From Hahnella aquatica (GTDB lineage: Bacteria > Pseudomonadota > Gammaproteobacteria > Burkholderiales > Burkholderiaceae_A), in NCBI GenBank assembly GCA_965194505.1, contig OZ239144.1:1612001-1676000 (forward strand): a stretch of DNA of 64,000 nucleotides, given 5' to 3'. Made by a program: the position numbers and the translations under genes. Below the pieces are notes generated by a model that did no database searches, was not told where the DNA came from, and saw nothing but the letters and a program-made list of their open reading frames with translations. Positions 1 to 8,615 of this stretch are shown here, piece by piece (within the stretch, counting starts at the first letter, position 1; each line of letters starts with the position of its first letter).

Positions 1-2
1 TG

Positions 3-620
3 GCCTGGGCCCAGCACCTGGTGGACCTGGGCGTGGTCGAGCGCGACTGGTACAGCCACCGCAACGACTACTTCTATGAGCAGTACAAGGCTGGCACCCT
101 GGACATCCACGAGTTCCTCGACTTCCAGCTGGCGCCCCTGGCGGCCCATCCGCCCGAACAGCTGAAGGCCTGGCGCGACGACTTCATGACCACACGCATT
201 CGGCCGCACCTGACGAAGGCGGCCAGGGCCCTGGTCGACGAGCACTTGAACGCGGGCGACCTGGTGGCCATCGTCACAGCCACCAACACCTTCATCACCG
301 CGCCCATTGCAGAGGCCTTTGGCATTGCCCACCTGATTGGCACCGACCTGGAGCAAACCCCGCAAGGCCACTTCACCGGCAAGCCACTTGGACTGCCCTG
401 CTTCCAGGCGGGCAAGATCGTACGAGTGGCCCAGTGGCTCGCCACACTCGACACCGCGCTCGAGGAGTTCCAGACCTCCGTCTTCTACAGCGATTCACGC
501 AACGACCTGCCCCTGCTTGGCCGGGTCACCCATCCCGTGGCCGTCAACCCAGACGCCACCTTGGAGGCCCATGCCAGGGCCGAGGGCTGGCCAGTGATCC
601 TGTTACCCTCCGAACTGTGA
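3..620 (+). CDS. HAD-IB family phosphatase (SerB-like), 5' partial
   Basis: The reading frame is open to the left edge, so the start codon and the N-terminal nucleophile motif DxDxT lie outside the window. What is visible fits the HAD subfamily IB (phosphoserine phosphatase-like): a helical cap rich in aromatic and acidic residues, the motif II region VAIVTATNTFITAPIA, then a late acidic motif FYSDSRNDLPLL, which supplies the magnesium-binding aspartates. Its stop overlaps the GTG start of pcnB by 4 bp, so the two are probably cotranslated. The substrate is unknown; phosphoserine is only one possibility for this subfamily. Confidence 0.85.
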   Translation, partial: AWAQHLVDLGVVERDWYSHRNDYFYEQYKAGTLDIHEFLDFQLAPLAAHPPEQLKAWRDDFMTTRIRPHLTKAARALVDEHLNAGDLVAIVTATNTFITAPIAEAFGIAHLIGTDLEQTPQGHFTGKPLGLPCFQAGKIVRVAQWLATLDTALEEFQTSVFYSDSRNDLPLLGRVTHPVAVNPDATLEAHARAEGWPVILLPSEL

Positions 621-2023
621 TCAAGAAACTCCTCCGCTCCTTGGCCCGGCTTGCGCCCGGTCACTCCAAGGGCCATGCACCGGCCAACCGACACGACCCC
701 CGAATCTTCAAGGCCAGCAAGGTTGGCATCGACCGCAGGCTGGTCTCGCAGGCTGCACTGCGCACCGTCGATGGGCTGCAGAAGGCAGGCTGGAAGGCCT
801 ATGTGGTGGGCGGGGCCGTGCGCGACCTCATGCTCGGCATGCGGCCCAAAGACTTCGACGTGGCCACCAATGCCACGCCCGATGATGTTCAGCGCTTGTT
901 TCGACGGGCCCGGATCATCGGCCGACGCTTTCAGATCGTGCACGTCATGTTTGGGCCAGAGACCATCGAGGTCTCCACCTTTCGGGCGCTCGCGCCCAAG
1001 CACCAAGAGACCGATGCCCACGGTCGCGTGCTTCGAGACAACACCTTTGGCGAACACCACGAAGACGCCGCCCGACGCGACTTCACCATCAATGCCCTCT
1101 ACTACGACCCCCTGAGCGACACGGTGCTCGATTACCACGATGGCGTTCAAGACCTTCAACGAAAAGTGATCCGCATGATCGGCGACCCGGCCCAGCGCTA
1201 CCGCGAAGACCCGGTGCGCATGCTCCGCGTGGTGCGATTTGAGGCCAAGCTTCGGTTCAAGGTCGACCCGCACACCTTGGCCCCCGTCAAGGAACTCGCC
1301 GAACTCATCGAGAATGTGCCCGAGGCCCGGCTCTTCGATGAGATGGTGAAGCTGCTGCAGTCGGGCCAGGCCCTGCGGGGACTGCAGGGCCTTCGGGAGC
1401 AAGGGCTGCACCATGGCTGCCTGCCACTAATCGACCTGGTGCTCTCGCCTGAGGGCAGCAAGGAGGAGCAGGCCCTCGCCCTGCGTTTTGTGGAGCAGGC
1501 CCTGGCGGCCACCGATGCCCGCGTGGCCGAGGGCAAACCCATTTCCATTGGATTCCTATTTGCATGCCTGCTCTGGAACCCCGTGTATCGGCGCTGGCAG
1601 GCCATTCAGGCGGGTGGCGAGCGCCCCATCCCGGCCTTGCATGCCGCCATTGACGACGTGATCGACCGTCAGCTCGATGACCTGGCCATTCCCCGGCGCT
1701 ATGTCTCCGACCTGCGTGAGATCTGGCTCATGCAGCCCCGATTTGAGAAGCGCGGCGGCGGCGCTGCATTTCGCCTGTTCGAGCACATTCGCTTTCGCGC
1801 GGGCTTTGACTTCCTGCTGCTGCGGGCGGCCTGCGGCGAGCTCGAACCCGCCCTGGCCGACTGGTGGGAACACTTCGTGGCCTCGGATGCCGACGACCGG
1901 CTCACCCTGGTGCAGCAGCTCGGCCGGGCTGCGAGTGGGTCAACGGCACCCAAGCGTCGGCGGCGTCGGCGCGCGAGCAGTGACCGAGGGGACACGGCGC
2001 CCGCCGCAGACTCGACGCAGTGA
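617..2023 (+). CDS. pcnB: Poly(A) polymerase I
   Basis: PcnB adds 3' poly(A) tails to RNA and so targets RNA for decay. The nucleotidyltransferase signature is clear near residue 60: VVGGAVRDLMLGM followed by DFDVATNA with the metal-binding aspartates. An RNA-binding region (REDPVRMLRVVRF) follows, and the tail is strongly basic (PKRRRRRRASS), as in other proteobacterial PcnB. The frame is open further upstream, but the GTG at 617 overlaps the previous stop as GTGA and gives about 468 residues, the usual family length. Confusion with a CCA-adding enzyme is unlikely because of the long C-terminal region and the folK neighbour. Confidence 0.95.
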   Translation: MIKKLLRSLARLAPGHSKGHAPANRHDPRIFKASKVGIDRRLVSQAALRTVDGLQKAGWKAYVVGGAVRDLMLGMRPKDFDVATNATPDDVQRLFRRARIIGRRFQIVHVMFGPETIEVSTFRALAPKHQETDAHGRVLRDNTFGEHHEDAARRDFTINALYYDPLSDTVLDYHDGVQDLQRKVIRMIGDPAQRYREDPVRMLRVVRFEAKLRFKVDPHTLAPVKELAELIENVPEARLFDEMVKLLQSGQALRGLQGLREQGLHHGCLPLIDLVLSPEGSKEEQALALRFVEQALAATDARVAEGKPISIGFLFACLLWNPVYRRWQAIQAGGERPIPALHAAIDDVIDRQLDDLAIPRRYVSDLREIWLMQPRFEKRGGGAAFRLFEHIRFRAGFDFLLLRAACGELEPALADWWEHFVASDADDRLTLVQQLGRAASGSTAPKRRRRRRASSDRGDTAPAADSTQ

Positions 2024-2571
2024 GCCAGGCCCGCTCGACTGTCGTCAGGCGCGCCGTCGTGGCCTTTGGGGCCAACCTGCCATGGCGCGGTTCGCCGCCA
2101 GAGCAGACCATTCGCGAGGCCGCCCGCATGATGGCAGGCCGATCCGACATCACCGCCTTTGAGGCCTCTCGGCTCTGGCACTCAACCCCCGTGAACGCCG
2201 AAGGCCCGAACTTCATCAATGCGGTGGCCCAGTTCGACACCAGGCTCACCGCCCAGGACTTGCTCGACTGGCTCCTCTCAATCGAGCGGGCCCACGGTCG
2301 AGCGCGCACGCAGCCCCTCGCACCCGGCCCCTCGGCTGCTCGAACCCTCGACCTCGACCTGATCTGGATGGCGGGCATCCGGCTCCAGACGCGCGACCTG
2401 ACACTGCCCCACCCCCGGGCCACCCAGCGCGGCTTCGTGCTGGGCCCGCTCATGGACATCGCCCCGGATCTCGAGTTGCCCGATGAAGAAGGTCGGCATC
2501 AGACGGTGGCCGACTGGTGGCGCCAGCTGCCCGTCGATGCGCTGCTCTCACCCCTTGAGCCAATGCGCTAG
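2020..2571 (+). CDS. folK: 2-amino-4-hydroxy-6-hydroxymethyldihydropteridine pyrophosphokinase (HPPK)
   Basis: FolK transfers pyrophosphate from ATP to 6-hydroxymethyl-dihydropterin in folate synthesis. Family blocks seen are AFGANL near the N-terminus, the substrate-loop stretch SRLWHSTPVN, GPNFINAVAQF, the ATP/Mg block ARTLDLDLIWM, and the PHPRATQRGFVLGPL block near the end. At 183 residues it is a little longer than the enteric enzyme. The GTG start at 2020 overlaps the pcnB stop (GTGA), and dgk follows after 9 bp, so translation is coupled in a pcnB-folK-dgk-panC operon. Confidence 0.95.
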   Translation: MSQARSTVVRRAVVAFGANLPWRGSPPEQTIREAARMMAGRSDITAFEASRLWHSTPVNAEGPNFINAVAQFDTRLTAQDLLDWLLSIERAHGRARTQPLAPGPSAARTLDLDLIWMAGIRLQTRDLTLPHPRATQRGFVLGPLMDIAPDLELPDEEGRHQTVADWWRQLPVDALLSPLEPMR

Positions 2572-2580
2572 AGTGCGTCG

Positions 2581-3261
2581 ATGTCGTCTGTCATGACCAA
2601 TGCTGCGCCCACCCGCCCCGCCTGGACAGATCGTTTTCGATCGATCGTCTTTGAGGGGCCCATTGGTGTGGGCAAGAGCTCACTGGCCCGCAAGTTTTCT
2701 GAGCGCTTTGGCTATGAGCTGCTGTTGGAAGCCCCGGAGGACAACCCCTTTCTCGAGAACTTCTACCGAGACAGCGCGCGGTACGCCCTGCAGACCCAGC
2801 TCTTCTTCCTCTTCCAGCGCATCGACCAGCTGCGCACCCTGGCCCAGCGAGATTTCTTTTCGGAGCACCTGGCGAGCGACTTCATGCTCGCCAAGGACCC
2901 ACTCTTTGCAAGGCTCACCCTCAGCGAGGATGAGCTCGCGCTGCATCAGAAGATTTACGACTCTCTGCGGCCGCAGGTGCCCGTGCCAGACCTGGTGATC
3001 CTGCTGCAGGCCCCGGCCCAGCAGCTCATCGACCGCATTGCTCAGCGTGGCATCCCGATGGAGCAGAACATGTCGGCCGACTACCTCATCGACCTCACCG
3101 ATGCCTACACCCAGTTCTTCCATCATTACGATGAGAGCCCCCTGCTGGTGATCAACACCATGGCCTTGAACCCCATTGAGCGTGAGGAGGACTTCGAGAC
3201 CCTGGTGTCTCAGATTGCCAACTTCCGCGGCCGCAGAGCCCACTTCAACGTTCAACCATGA
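2581..3261 (+). CDS. Deoxynucleoside kinase (deoxyadenosine/deoxyguanosine kinase family)
   Basis: This is a P-loop kinase of the dNK family, which phosphorylates deoxynucleosides for dNTP salvage. The Walker A motif GPIGVGKSSLA is near residue 27, with ENPF-like EDNPFLENFY and QTQLFFLFQR behind it. The family ERS/DR-type residues lie around the SDFMLAKDPLFARLTL segment. A second ATG 12 bp downstream is a possible start. panC starts inside its stop codon (ATGA). It is 226 residues, close to the usual size. Substrate choice (dA/dG or pyrimidine) cannot be told from sequence by eye. Confidence 0.88.
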   Translation: MSSVMTNAAPTRPAWTDRFRSIVFEGPIGVGKSSLARKFSERFGYELLLEAPEDNPFLENFYRDSARYALQTQLFFLFQRIDQLRTLAQRDFFSEHLASDFMLAKDPLFARLTLSEDELALHQKIYDSLRPQVPVPDLVILLQAPAQQLIDRIAQRGIPMEQNMSADYLIDLTDAYTQFFHHYDESPLLVINTMALNPIEREEDFETLVSQIANFRGRRAHFNVQP

Positions 3262-4109
3262 AGATTGTTCACACCATTGCCGAGCTTCGGGCCCAGCTTC
3301 GTGGGCAGCTTCGCACCGCCTTCGTGCCCACCATGGGCAATCTGCACGAGGGACACCTCTCGCTCATGCGCCTGGCGGCCAAGCATGGCGACCCTGTCGT
3401 GGCCTCGATTTTTGTCAATCGCCTTCAGTTCACACCCAACGAAGACTTCGACCGCTACCCCCGCACGCTCGAGGCCGATGCCCAGAAGCTCGAGGCGGAG
3501 GGGGTTTATGTCTTGTTCGCGCCAGACGAACGAGAGATCTACCCCGTGCCACAGGAGTTTCGGATCAGCCCGCCACGCGACCTTGGTGACATTCTCGAGG
3601 GCGAGTTTCGGCCGGGCTTCTTCGTGGGCGTGACCACGGTGGTGATGAAGCTCTTTCAGTGTGTGGGTCCTCAGGTGGCCGTGTTCGGCAAGAAGGATTA
3701 CCAGCAGCAGATGGTGATTCGCCAGATGTGTGAGCAGTTCTCGCTGCCCACCGAGATCATCTCGGCCGAGACCATTCGGGATGCCGATGGGCTGGCGCTG
3801 TCTTCACGAAATGGCTATTTGTCTGTCCAGGAGCGCGAGGAGGCGCCCGTGCTCTACCGAACCCTGCAGGACATGCGGGACGCCTTGGCAGGGCGCTCCG
3901 ATGTGACGGTGGCCGACTGCCAATTCATGGAGACCCAGGCCATGGCAGCACTGCACCAGCGGGCCTGGCAGCCAGATTACTTGTCGATTCGGCTCCAGCG
4001 CAACCTGCGCCCGCCTTCACAGGCGGACCTGGACGCACAGGCGCCGCTGGTCATTCTGGCCGCGGCGCGCCTGGGCAGCACACGGCTGATCGACAACCTC
4101 GAGGTTTAG
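3258..4109 (+). CDS. panC: Pantothenate synthetase
   Basis: PanC joins pantoate and beta-alanine with ATP. The cytidylyltransferase-like fold is recognised from PTMGNLHEGHLSLM (HxGH-type motif) near residue 24, FVNRLQFTPNEDFDRYPRT, FGKKDYQQQ (KMSKS-like region) and SSRNGYLS. The 283 residues match the family. The ATG overlaps the dgk stop by 4 bp. panB and panD are not beside it in this window, unlike many genomes where panBC are paired. Its stop codon shares the tetranucleotide TTAG with the stop of a small ORF on the other strand. Confidence 0.96.
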   Translation: MKIVHTIAELRAQLRGQLRTAFVPTMGNLHEGHLSLMRLAAKHGDPVVASIFVNRLQFTPNEDFDRYPRTLEADAQKLEAEGVYVLFAPDEREIYPVPQEFRISPPRDLGDILEGEFRPGFFVGVTTVVMKLFQCVGPQVAVFGKKDYQQQMVIRQMCEQFSLPTEIISAETIRDADGLALSSRNGYLSVQEREEAPVLYRTLQDMRDALAGRSDVTVADCQFMETQAMAALHQRAWQPDYLSIRLQRNLRPPSQADLDAQAPLVILAAARLGSTRLIDNLEV

Positions 4110-4210
4110 TCGGCCCGCAGGACCATGGCGACCACCAGGCTCGCCAGGAAGACCACGGACATCACCAGCAGGAGTGGCTTGCGGGGACGGCTGGGCTGGT
4201 CATCATGCAT
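4106..4210 (-). CDS. Putative small single-pass membrane peptide (34 aa) downstream of sucD
   Basis: The minus strand reads ATG at 4210 to TAA at 4108-4106. The product has a charged N-terminus (MHDDQPSRPRKP), one hydrophobic helix of about 20 residues (LLLVMSVVFLASLVVAMV) and a short polar end (LRAD), as expected for an N-in membrane peptide. It begins 15 bp after the sucD stop on the same strand, so it could be the last cistron of sucCD. Its stop overlaps the panC stop (TTAG), as the cobalamin adenosyltransferase/aroG pair also does. The ribosome site is weak (GGGATACC). I know no family for it. The case is positional and compositional only. Confidence 0.45.
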   Translation of the reverse strand: MHDDQPSRPRKPLLLVMSVVFLASLVVAMVLRAD

Positions 4211-4225
4211 GGTGGGTATCCCGAA

Positions 4226-5110
4226 TCACTTGAGGACCGTCTTGAGCAGCTTGCCCATTTCAGACGGGTTCTTGGTGGTGCGAATGCCACAGGCTTCCAT
4301 GATCTCGAGCTTGGCCTGCGCGGTGTCGGCACCGCCTGAGATGAGTGCGCCGGCATGGCCCATGCGCTTGCCCGGAGGCGCGGTGACACCGGCAATGAAG
4401 CCCACGATGGGCTTCTTCATGTGATCTTTGGCCCACTGGGCCGCATTGACCTCATCGGGGCCACCGATCTCACCAATCATGATGACCGCATCGGTGTCGG
4501 GGTCGTCGTTGAACATCTGGAGGACATCGATGTGCTTGATGCCGTTGATCGGGTCTCCGCCAATGCCAACCGCGGTGGACTGGCCCAGGCCCATCTCGGT
4601 CACCTGACCAACGGCCTCATAGGTGAGCGTGCCCGACCGCGACACGATGCCGATCCGGCCCTTGCGGTGGATGTGGCCCGGCATGATGCCGATCTTGATT
4701 TCCTCTGGGGTGATGAGGCCCGGGCAGTTTGGCCCGAGCAGCAGGGTCTTGGCACCCGCGGCCTTCATCTTGTTGCGCACCACCATCATGTCCCGCACAG
4801 GGATGCCCTCCGTGATGCAGATGACCAGGTCGAGCTGGGCTTCCACAGCCTCCCAGATGGCATCGGCTGCACCTGCGGGGGGCACATAAATGACCGAGAC
4901 GGTTGCGCCCGTGGCGGACTTTGCATCCTTGACGCTGGCGTAGATGGGAATGCCCTCGAAGTCTTCGCCGGCCTTCTTCGGGTTCACACCCGCCACAAAA
5001 CAGTTCTGCCCATTGGCGTACTCGCGGCACATGCGGGTGTGGAACTGGCCCGTCTTGCCGGTGATGCCCTGGGTAATGACCTTGGTGTCTTTGTTGATCA
5101 GAATCGACAT
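4226..5110 (-). CDS. sucD: Succinyl-CoA ligase, alpha subunit
   Basis: SucD forms the TCA-cycle succinyl-CoA synthetase with SucC and carries the phosphorylated histidine. Seen are the N-terminal CoA-binding Rossmann region (TKVITQGITGKTGQFHT), the GPNCPGLI block, and GHAGALISGG near residue 246, whose histidine is the phosphohistidine. The 294 residues match the family. It lies 10 bp behind sucC on the minus strand, so the two subunits are made from one transcript. Confidence 0.97.
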   Translation of the reverse strand: MSILINKDTKVITQGITGKTGQFHTRMCREYANGQNCFVAGVNPKKAGEDFEGIPIYASVKDAKSATGATVSVIYVPPAGAADAIWEAVEAQLDLVICITEGIPVRDMMVVRNKMKAAGAKTLLLGPNCPGLITPEEIKIGIMPGHIHRKGRIGIVSRSGTLTYEAVGQVTEMGLGQSTAVGIGGDPINGIKHIDVLQMFNDDPDTDAVIMIGEIGGPDEVNAAQWAKDHMKKPIVGFIAGVTAPPGKRMGHAGALISGGADTAQAKLEIMEACGIRTTKNPSEMGKLLKTVLK

Positions 5111-5120
5111 GTTCTTGCCC

Positions 5121-6290
5121 TCAAGCCTTCTTGGATGCAGCGGCCACGACGCGTTCAGCGGCCTGCGCCATGGTGTCTGCAGAGATGATCGGCAGACCCG
5201 ACTCGGCCAGGATCTTCTTGCCCAGGTCTTCGTTGGTGCCCTTCATGCGGACCACCAATGGCACCTTGAGGCCCACCGCCTTGGAGGCCGAGACCACGCC
5301 CTCGGCGATCACATCACAGCGCATGATGCCGCCGAAGATGTTCACGAGAATGGCCTGCACCTTTGGGTTGGAGAGCATGATCTTGAAGGCCTCGGTGACC
5401 TTCTCGGTGGTGGCGCCGCCGCCGACATCGAGGAAGTTGGCGGGCTCGCCACCAAAGAGCTTGATGGTGTCCATGGTGGCCATGGCCAGGCCCGCGCCAT
5501 TCACCAGACATCCAATGTTGCCGTCGAGCTGAATGTAGGCGAGGTCGAACTTCGAGGCCTCGATCTCGGCGGGATCCTCCTCGTCGAGGTCACGCATCTC
5601 GGTGAGCTCGGGATGCCGGTAGAGGGCGTTGGAGTCGAAGTTCCACTTGGCATCGAGGGCCACCACGCGGCCATCGCCAGTGATGATGAGCGGGTTGATT
5701 TCAGCCAGGGAGGCATCGGTCTCCCAGAAGGCCTGGTAGAGGCCTTTGAGCACTGCACGGGCCGCCGGAATGGAGGCGGCGGGCACACCAATCTTGGATG
5801 CCAGGGCATCGGCGTCGGCATCGAGCAGGCCAGTGGCCGGGTCGATGAAAATCTTGTGGATCTTCTCAGGATGGCTGTGGGCCACCTCTTCGATGTCCAT
5901 GCCGCCCTCGGAGGAGCCCATGAGACAGACGCGCTGGCTGATGCGGTCGGTGACCGCAGCCACGTAGAGTTCCTTCTGAATGTCGGCGCCCTCTTCAATG
6001 AGCAGGCGACGAACCTTTTGACCACCGGGGCCCGTCTGGTGCGTGACCAGCTGCATGCCCATGATCGCCTCGGCGTAGGTTCGCACCTCATCGAGTGACT
6101 TGGCCACCTTCACGCCACCGCCCTTGCCTCGGCCGCCCGCATGAATCTGGGCCTTGACCACCCAGACCGGGCCGCCCAGTGTTTTTGCGGCGTCCAGCGC
6201 GGCGTTGGTGTCGAAGCAGGCGATGCCGCGGGGCACCGGAACACCATAGCGGCGCAATATCTCTTTGCCTTGATACTCGTGAATTTTCAT
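5121..6290 (-). CDS. sucC: ADP-forming succinyl-CoA ligase, beta subunit
   Basis: SucC is the nucleotide- and succinate-binding subunit. The start chosen is the ATG at 6290 giving MKIHEYQGKEILRRYGV, the standard N-terminus, with an AGGGGGAT ribosome site about 8 bp upstream. The longer frame to 6329 adds non-family residues. ATP-grasp features include VVKAQIHAGGRGKGGGVK near residue 45, AEINPLIITGDG around 200 and the glycine loop VGGGATTEKV near 320. At 389 residues it matches other bacterial SucC. It is first in sucC-sucD. Confidence 0.97.
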   Translation of the reverse strand: MKIHEYQGKEILRRYGVPVPRGIACFDTNAALDAAKTLGGPVWVVKAQIHAGGRGKGGGVKVAKSLDEVRTYAEAIMGMQLVTHQTGPGGQKVRRLLIEEGADIQKELYVAAVTDRISQRVCLMGSSEGGMDIEEVAHSHPEKIHKIFIDPATGLLDADADALASKIGVPAASIPAARAVLKGLYQAFWETDASLAEINPLIITGDGRVVALDAKWNFDSNALYRHPELTEMRDLDEEDPAEIEASKFDLAYIQLDGNIGCLVNGAGLAMATMDTIKLFGGEPANFLDVGGGATTEKVTEAFKIMLSNPKVQAILVNIFGGIMRCDVIAEGVVSASKAVGLKVPLVVRMKGTNEDLGKKILAESGLPIISADTMAQAAERVVAAASKKA

Positions 6291-6335
6291 CTCAGACGAT
6301 CCCCCTGACGTACGTGGGGATGTTAGCACGCAGGT

Positions 6336-6833
6336 CTAACCGGAATGGGTGCGTGGATGGGTGCGCAGTACGGCCTCGAAGGGCGCAAAGCCATTGGCTT
6401 CGAGGCGTCGGAGGGTGTCGGGTGCAAAGCCCCGACTGATGAGAAAACGGGTTTGTTTGGCGCGAGCCTCGAGGCTGTCGGGGGGCAGGCCAAAGCGCCG
6501 AGCCCAGACCTGCTGCGCCCTTGCGAGCTCCGTGGACTTGGCGGACTCGAGGGCTTCATGAGAACGATCTTGCGGAACCCCATGCTCTCGCAACTCCAAA
6601 GCCAGGCGGGCTGCACCGTAACGCTCACCACGGACTCGAACGAGAGCCTCTGCGAAACGTGCATCGGACAGAAAGCCTTTTTCGACGAGCTCATCGAGCA
6701 CGGCCTCGAGGGCCTCTTCGGATTCGGCATGCGGGGCGAGCTTGCGCGCCAGCTGCTGACGACTGTGTTCTCGTCGGGCCAGGGCCGCAATGGCCCTGGA
6801 CTTGAGGCTGCGAACAGCCGCCACCTGAATCAA
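6336..6833 (-). CDS. recX: Regulatory protein RecX
   Basis: RecX is a small helical protein that binds RecA filaments and limits recombinase activity. The sequence shows the family's repeated three-helix units: ALARREHSRQQLARKL, VLDELVEKGFLSDARFAEALVRVRG and RYGAARLALELREHGV. It has 165 residues, the normal size. It starts 14 bp after recA on the same strand, so it should share the SOS-controlled recA transcript. Confidence 0.93.
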   Translation of the reverse strand: MIQVAAVRSLKSRAIAALARREHSRQQLARKLAPHAESEEALEAVLDELVEKGFLSDARFAEALVRVRGERYGAARLALELREHGVPQDRSHEALESAKSTELARAQQVWARRFGLPPDSLEARAKQTRFLISRGFAPDTLRRLEANGFAPFEAVLRTHPRTHSG

Positions 6834-6847
6834 CCGTACAAGAACGA

Positions 6848-7975
6848 CTAGGAGGCCTCTTTAAGCTCGCGGGCGGCCTTCCCACGCGGCTCTTTGGATT
6901 CCTTCACGTCTTTGGCTTCTTTGTCGGAGGCCAGTTCGAGCTTGGGCGGTGACTCGACCCTGGGTGCCACGCCAAAGTGGGCGCGAACCTTGTTCTCGAT
7001 TTCATGGGCCAGGTGCACGTTCTGCTTGAGGAACTCACGGGCGTTCTCCTTGCCCTGGCCGATTCGATCGCCGTTGTAGCTGTACCAGGCGCCCGACTTC
7101 TCGACAATGTTCAGTTCGGAACCAATGTCGATGATTTCGCCCTCGCGAGAGATGCCCTCACCGTAGAGGATGTCGAAGCCGGCCGCCTTGAAGGGCGGGG
7201 CCACCTTGTTCTTCACGACCTTGACCTTGGTCTCGGAGCCCACGACTTCATCGCCCTTCTTGAGCGAACCCACGCGACGGATGTCGAGCCGCACGGACGA
7301 ATAAAACTTCAGGGCGTTGCCACCGGTGGTGGTTTCGGGACTGCCGAACATGACGCCGATCTTCATGCGGATCTGGTTGATGAAGATGACGAGGGTATTG
7401 GTGCGGCTGATCGTGCCGGTGAGCTTGCGCAGGGCCTGGGACATGAGGCGTGCCTGCAGGCCGGGGAGGGAATCGCCCATGTCGCCCTCGATCTCGGCCC
7501 GGGGCGTGAGCGCGGCCACCGAGTCGATGACGATGAGATCAACCGAGCCGGAGCGAACCAAGGCATCGACGATTTCGAGCGCCTGCTCGCCGGTGTCCGG
7601 CTGGGAGATGAGCAGTTCGGAGAGGCCCACGCCGAGCTTTTGCGCGTACTGGGTGTCGAGGGCGTGCTCGGCATCGACGAAGGCACAGACCCCACCGAGC
7701 TTTTGCATCTCGGCGATGACCTGCAGTGTGAGGGTGGTCTTGCCGGAGGACTCAGGGCCGTAGATTTCGACCACACGGCCACGCGGCAGGCCACCGACAC
7801 CGAGGGCAATGTCGAGCCCGAGGGAGCCGGTGGACACGGTTTGAATGTCGGGCGCGACCTCGTTCTCGCCCATGCGCATGATCGAGCCCTTGCCGAATTG
7901 CTTTTCAATTTGGGCGATGGCGGCTGCGAGGGCCTTGGTTTTTTCGGCGCGGTTTTTGGTGACTTGGTCGTCCAT
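6848..7975 (-). CDS. recA: Recombinase A
   Basis: RecA forms ATP-dependent filaments on single-stranded DNA, drives homologous recombination and triggers LexA self-cleavage. The Walker A motif GPESSGKTTLT, the block FVDAEHALD, LIVIDSVAAL (Walker B) and loop L2 around GGNALKFYSSVRLDIRR are intact. The start is the ATG at 7975 (MDDQVTKN); the frame runs on to 8032 without family similarity. The 375 residues include a lysine/glutamate-rich tail (KEAKDVKESKEPRGKAARELKE) longer than in enteric RecA. A perfect LexA box lies just upstream. recX follows. Confidence 0.98.
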   Translation of the reverse strand: MDDQVTKNRAEKTKALAAAIAQIEKQFGKGSIMRMGENEVAPDIQTVSTGSLGLDIALGVGGLPRGRVVEIYGPESSGKTTLTLQVIAEMQKLGGVCAFVDAEHALDTQYAQKLGVGLSELLISQPDTGEQALEIVDALVRSGSVDLIVIDSVAALTPRAEIEGDMGDSLPGLQARLMSQALRKLTGTISRTNTLVIFINQIRMKIGVMFGSPETTTGGNALKFYSSVRLDIRRVGSLKKGDEVVGSETKVKVVKNKVAPPFKAAGFDILYGEGISREGEIIDIGSELNIVEKSGAWYSYNGDRIGQGKENAREFLKQNVHLAHEIENKVRAHFGVAPRVESPPKLELASDKEAKDVKESKEPRGKAARELKEAS

Positions 7976-8007
7976 GGCGGTGTCCTTTGCTGAAGGTGTT
8001 GAAAGAG

Positions 8008-8027
8008 TACTGTATAAAAAGACAGTA
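8008..8027 (-). promoter_or_regulatory. LexA (SOS) box upstream of recA
   Basis: On the minus strand the site reads TACTGTCTTTTTATACAGTA. It carries both LexA half-sites (CTGT-N8-ACAG) plus the flanking TA on each side, so it matches the proteobacterial consensus in all conserved positions. It ends 32 bp upstream of the recA ATG. A TTGAAT hexamer just outside it, with a 17 bp spacer to TACTCT, could be the promoter, which would place the box inside the spacer. Confidence 0.93.
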
Positions 8028-8045
8028 TTCAAGTGGTCTTGCAGG

Positions 8046-8615
8046 CTAGGGCACCCGGGCCGGCTTGGCCATCAGCCAACTGGTCAGCCCAGCCAGGGCC
8101 CACCAGGCCGATTGTCGTTGCACACGGATGCGCTCGCCCGCAAATTGCACGCGCTGGGCCCTGACCCCGGCCAGGGCCTGCCCCTGGCCAGCCCAGCCAA
8201 ACCAAACGGTTCCCACAGGCTTGGCCGCGGAGCCACCGGTCGGGCCAGCCACGCCGGTGATGGCCGCCACACAAACCTGTGGCCTTGCCGGCTGCAACAC
8301 CGCCACCAGCCCACTGGCCATGGCCCGCGCCACCACCTCACTGACCGCACCCTGTTGCGCGATCGCCTCAGTGGGCACACCCACCAGGCGCGTTTTCATG
8401 GCGTTGGAATAGGTCACGAGGCCGGCCTCGAACCAGGCGCTCGACCCCGCCAGCCGGGTCACCCAGCTCGCCGCCAGGCCGCCAGTGCACGACTCTACAA
8501 GGCCAATCGACGCCCCTTGGCGCTGGGCTGCCCAGCCCAGGGCCAGGCCCAGAAGCAAGGCCTCACGGGGTGAAACATCAAAGTCCGCGTGAAGCGGCCG
8601 CTCGGTCGTGGTCAT
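8046..8615 (-). CDS. pncC: Nicotinamide-nucleotide amidohydrolase, CinA C-terminal domain type
   Basis: PncC hydrolyses NMN to nicotinic acid mononucleotide in NAD recycling. Only the CinA C-terminal domain is present, with VESCTGGL near residue 36, TYSNAMKTRLVGV, the helix VSEVVARAMA and TGVAGPTGGSAAKPVGTVW. The ATG at 8615 overlaps the pgpA stop (ATGA). The open frame further upstream is only antisense extension inside pgpA. At 189 residues it is slightly longer than the usual 160-170. Confidence 0.93.
   Translation of the reverse strand: MTTTERPLHADFDVSPREALLLGLALGWAAQRQGASIGLVESCTGGLAASWVTRLAGSSAWFEAGLVTYSNAMKTRLVGVPTEAIAQQGAVSEVVARAMASGLVAVLQPARPQVCVAAITGVAGPTGGSAAKPVGTVWFGWAGQGQALAGVRAQRVQFAGERIRVQRQSAWWALAGLTSWLMAKPARVP

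Noticed and set aside
4125..4424. 99-codon plus-strand frame after panC
   Set aside because: Mostly antisense to the 3' end of sucD and without a family match; the minus-strand 34-residue ORF explains the gap better.
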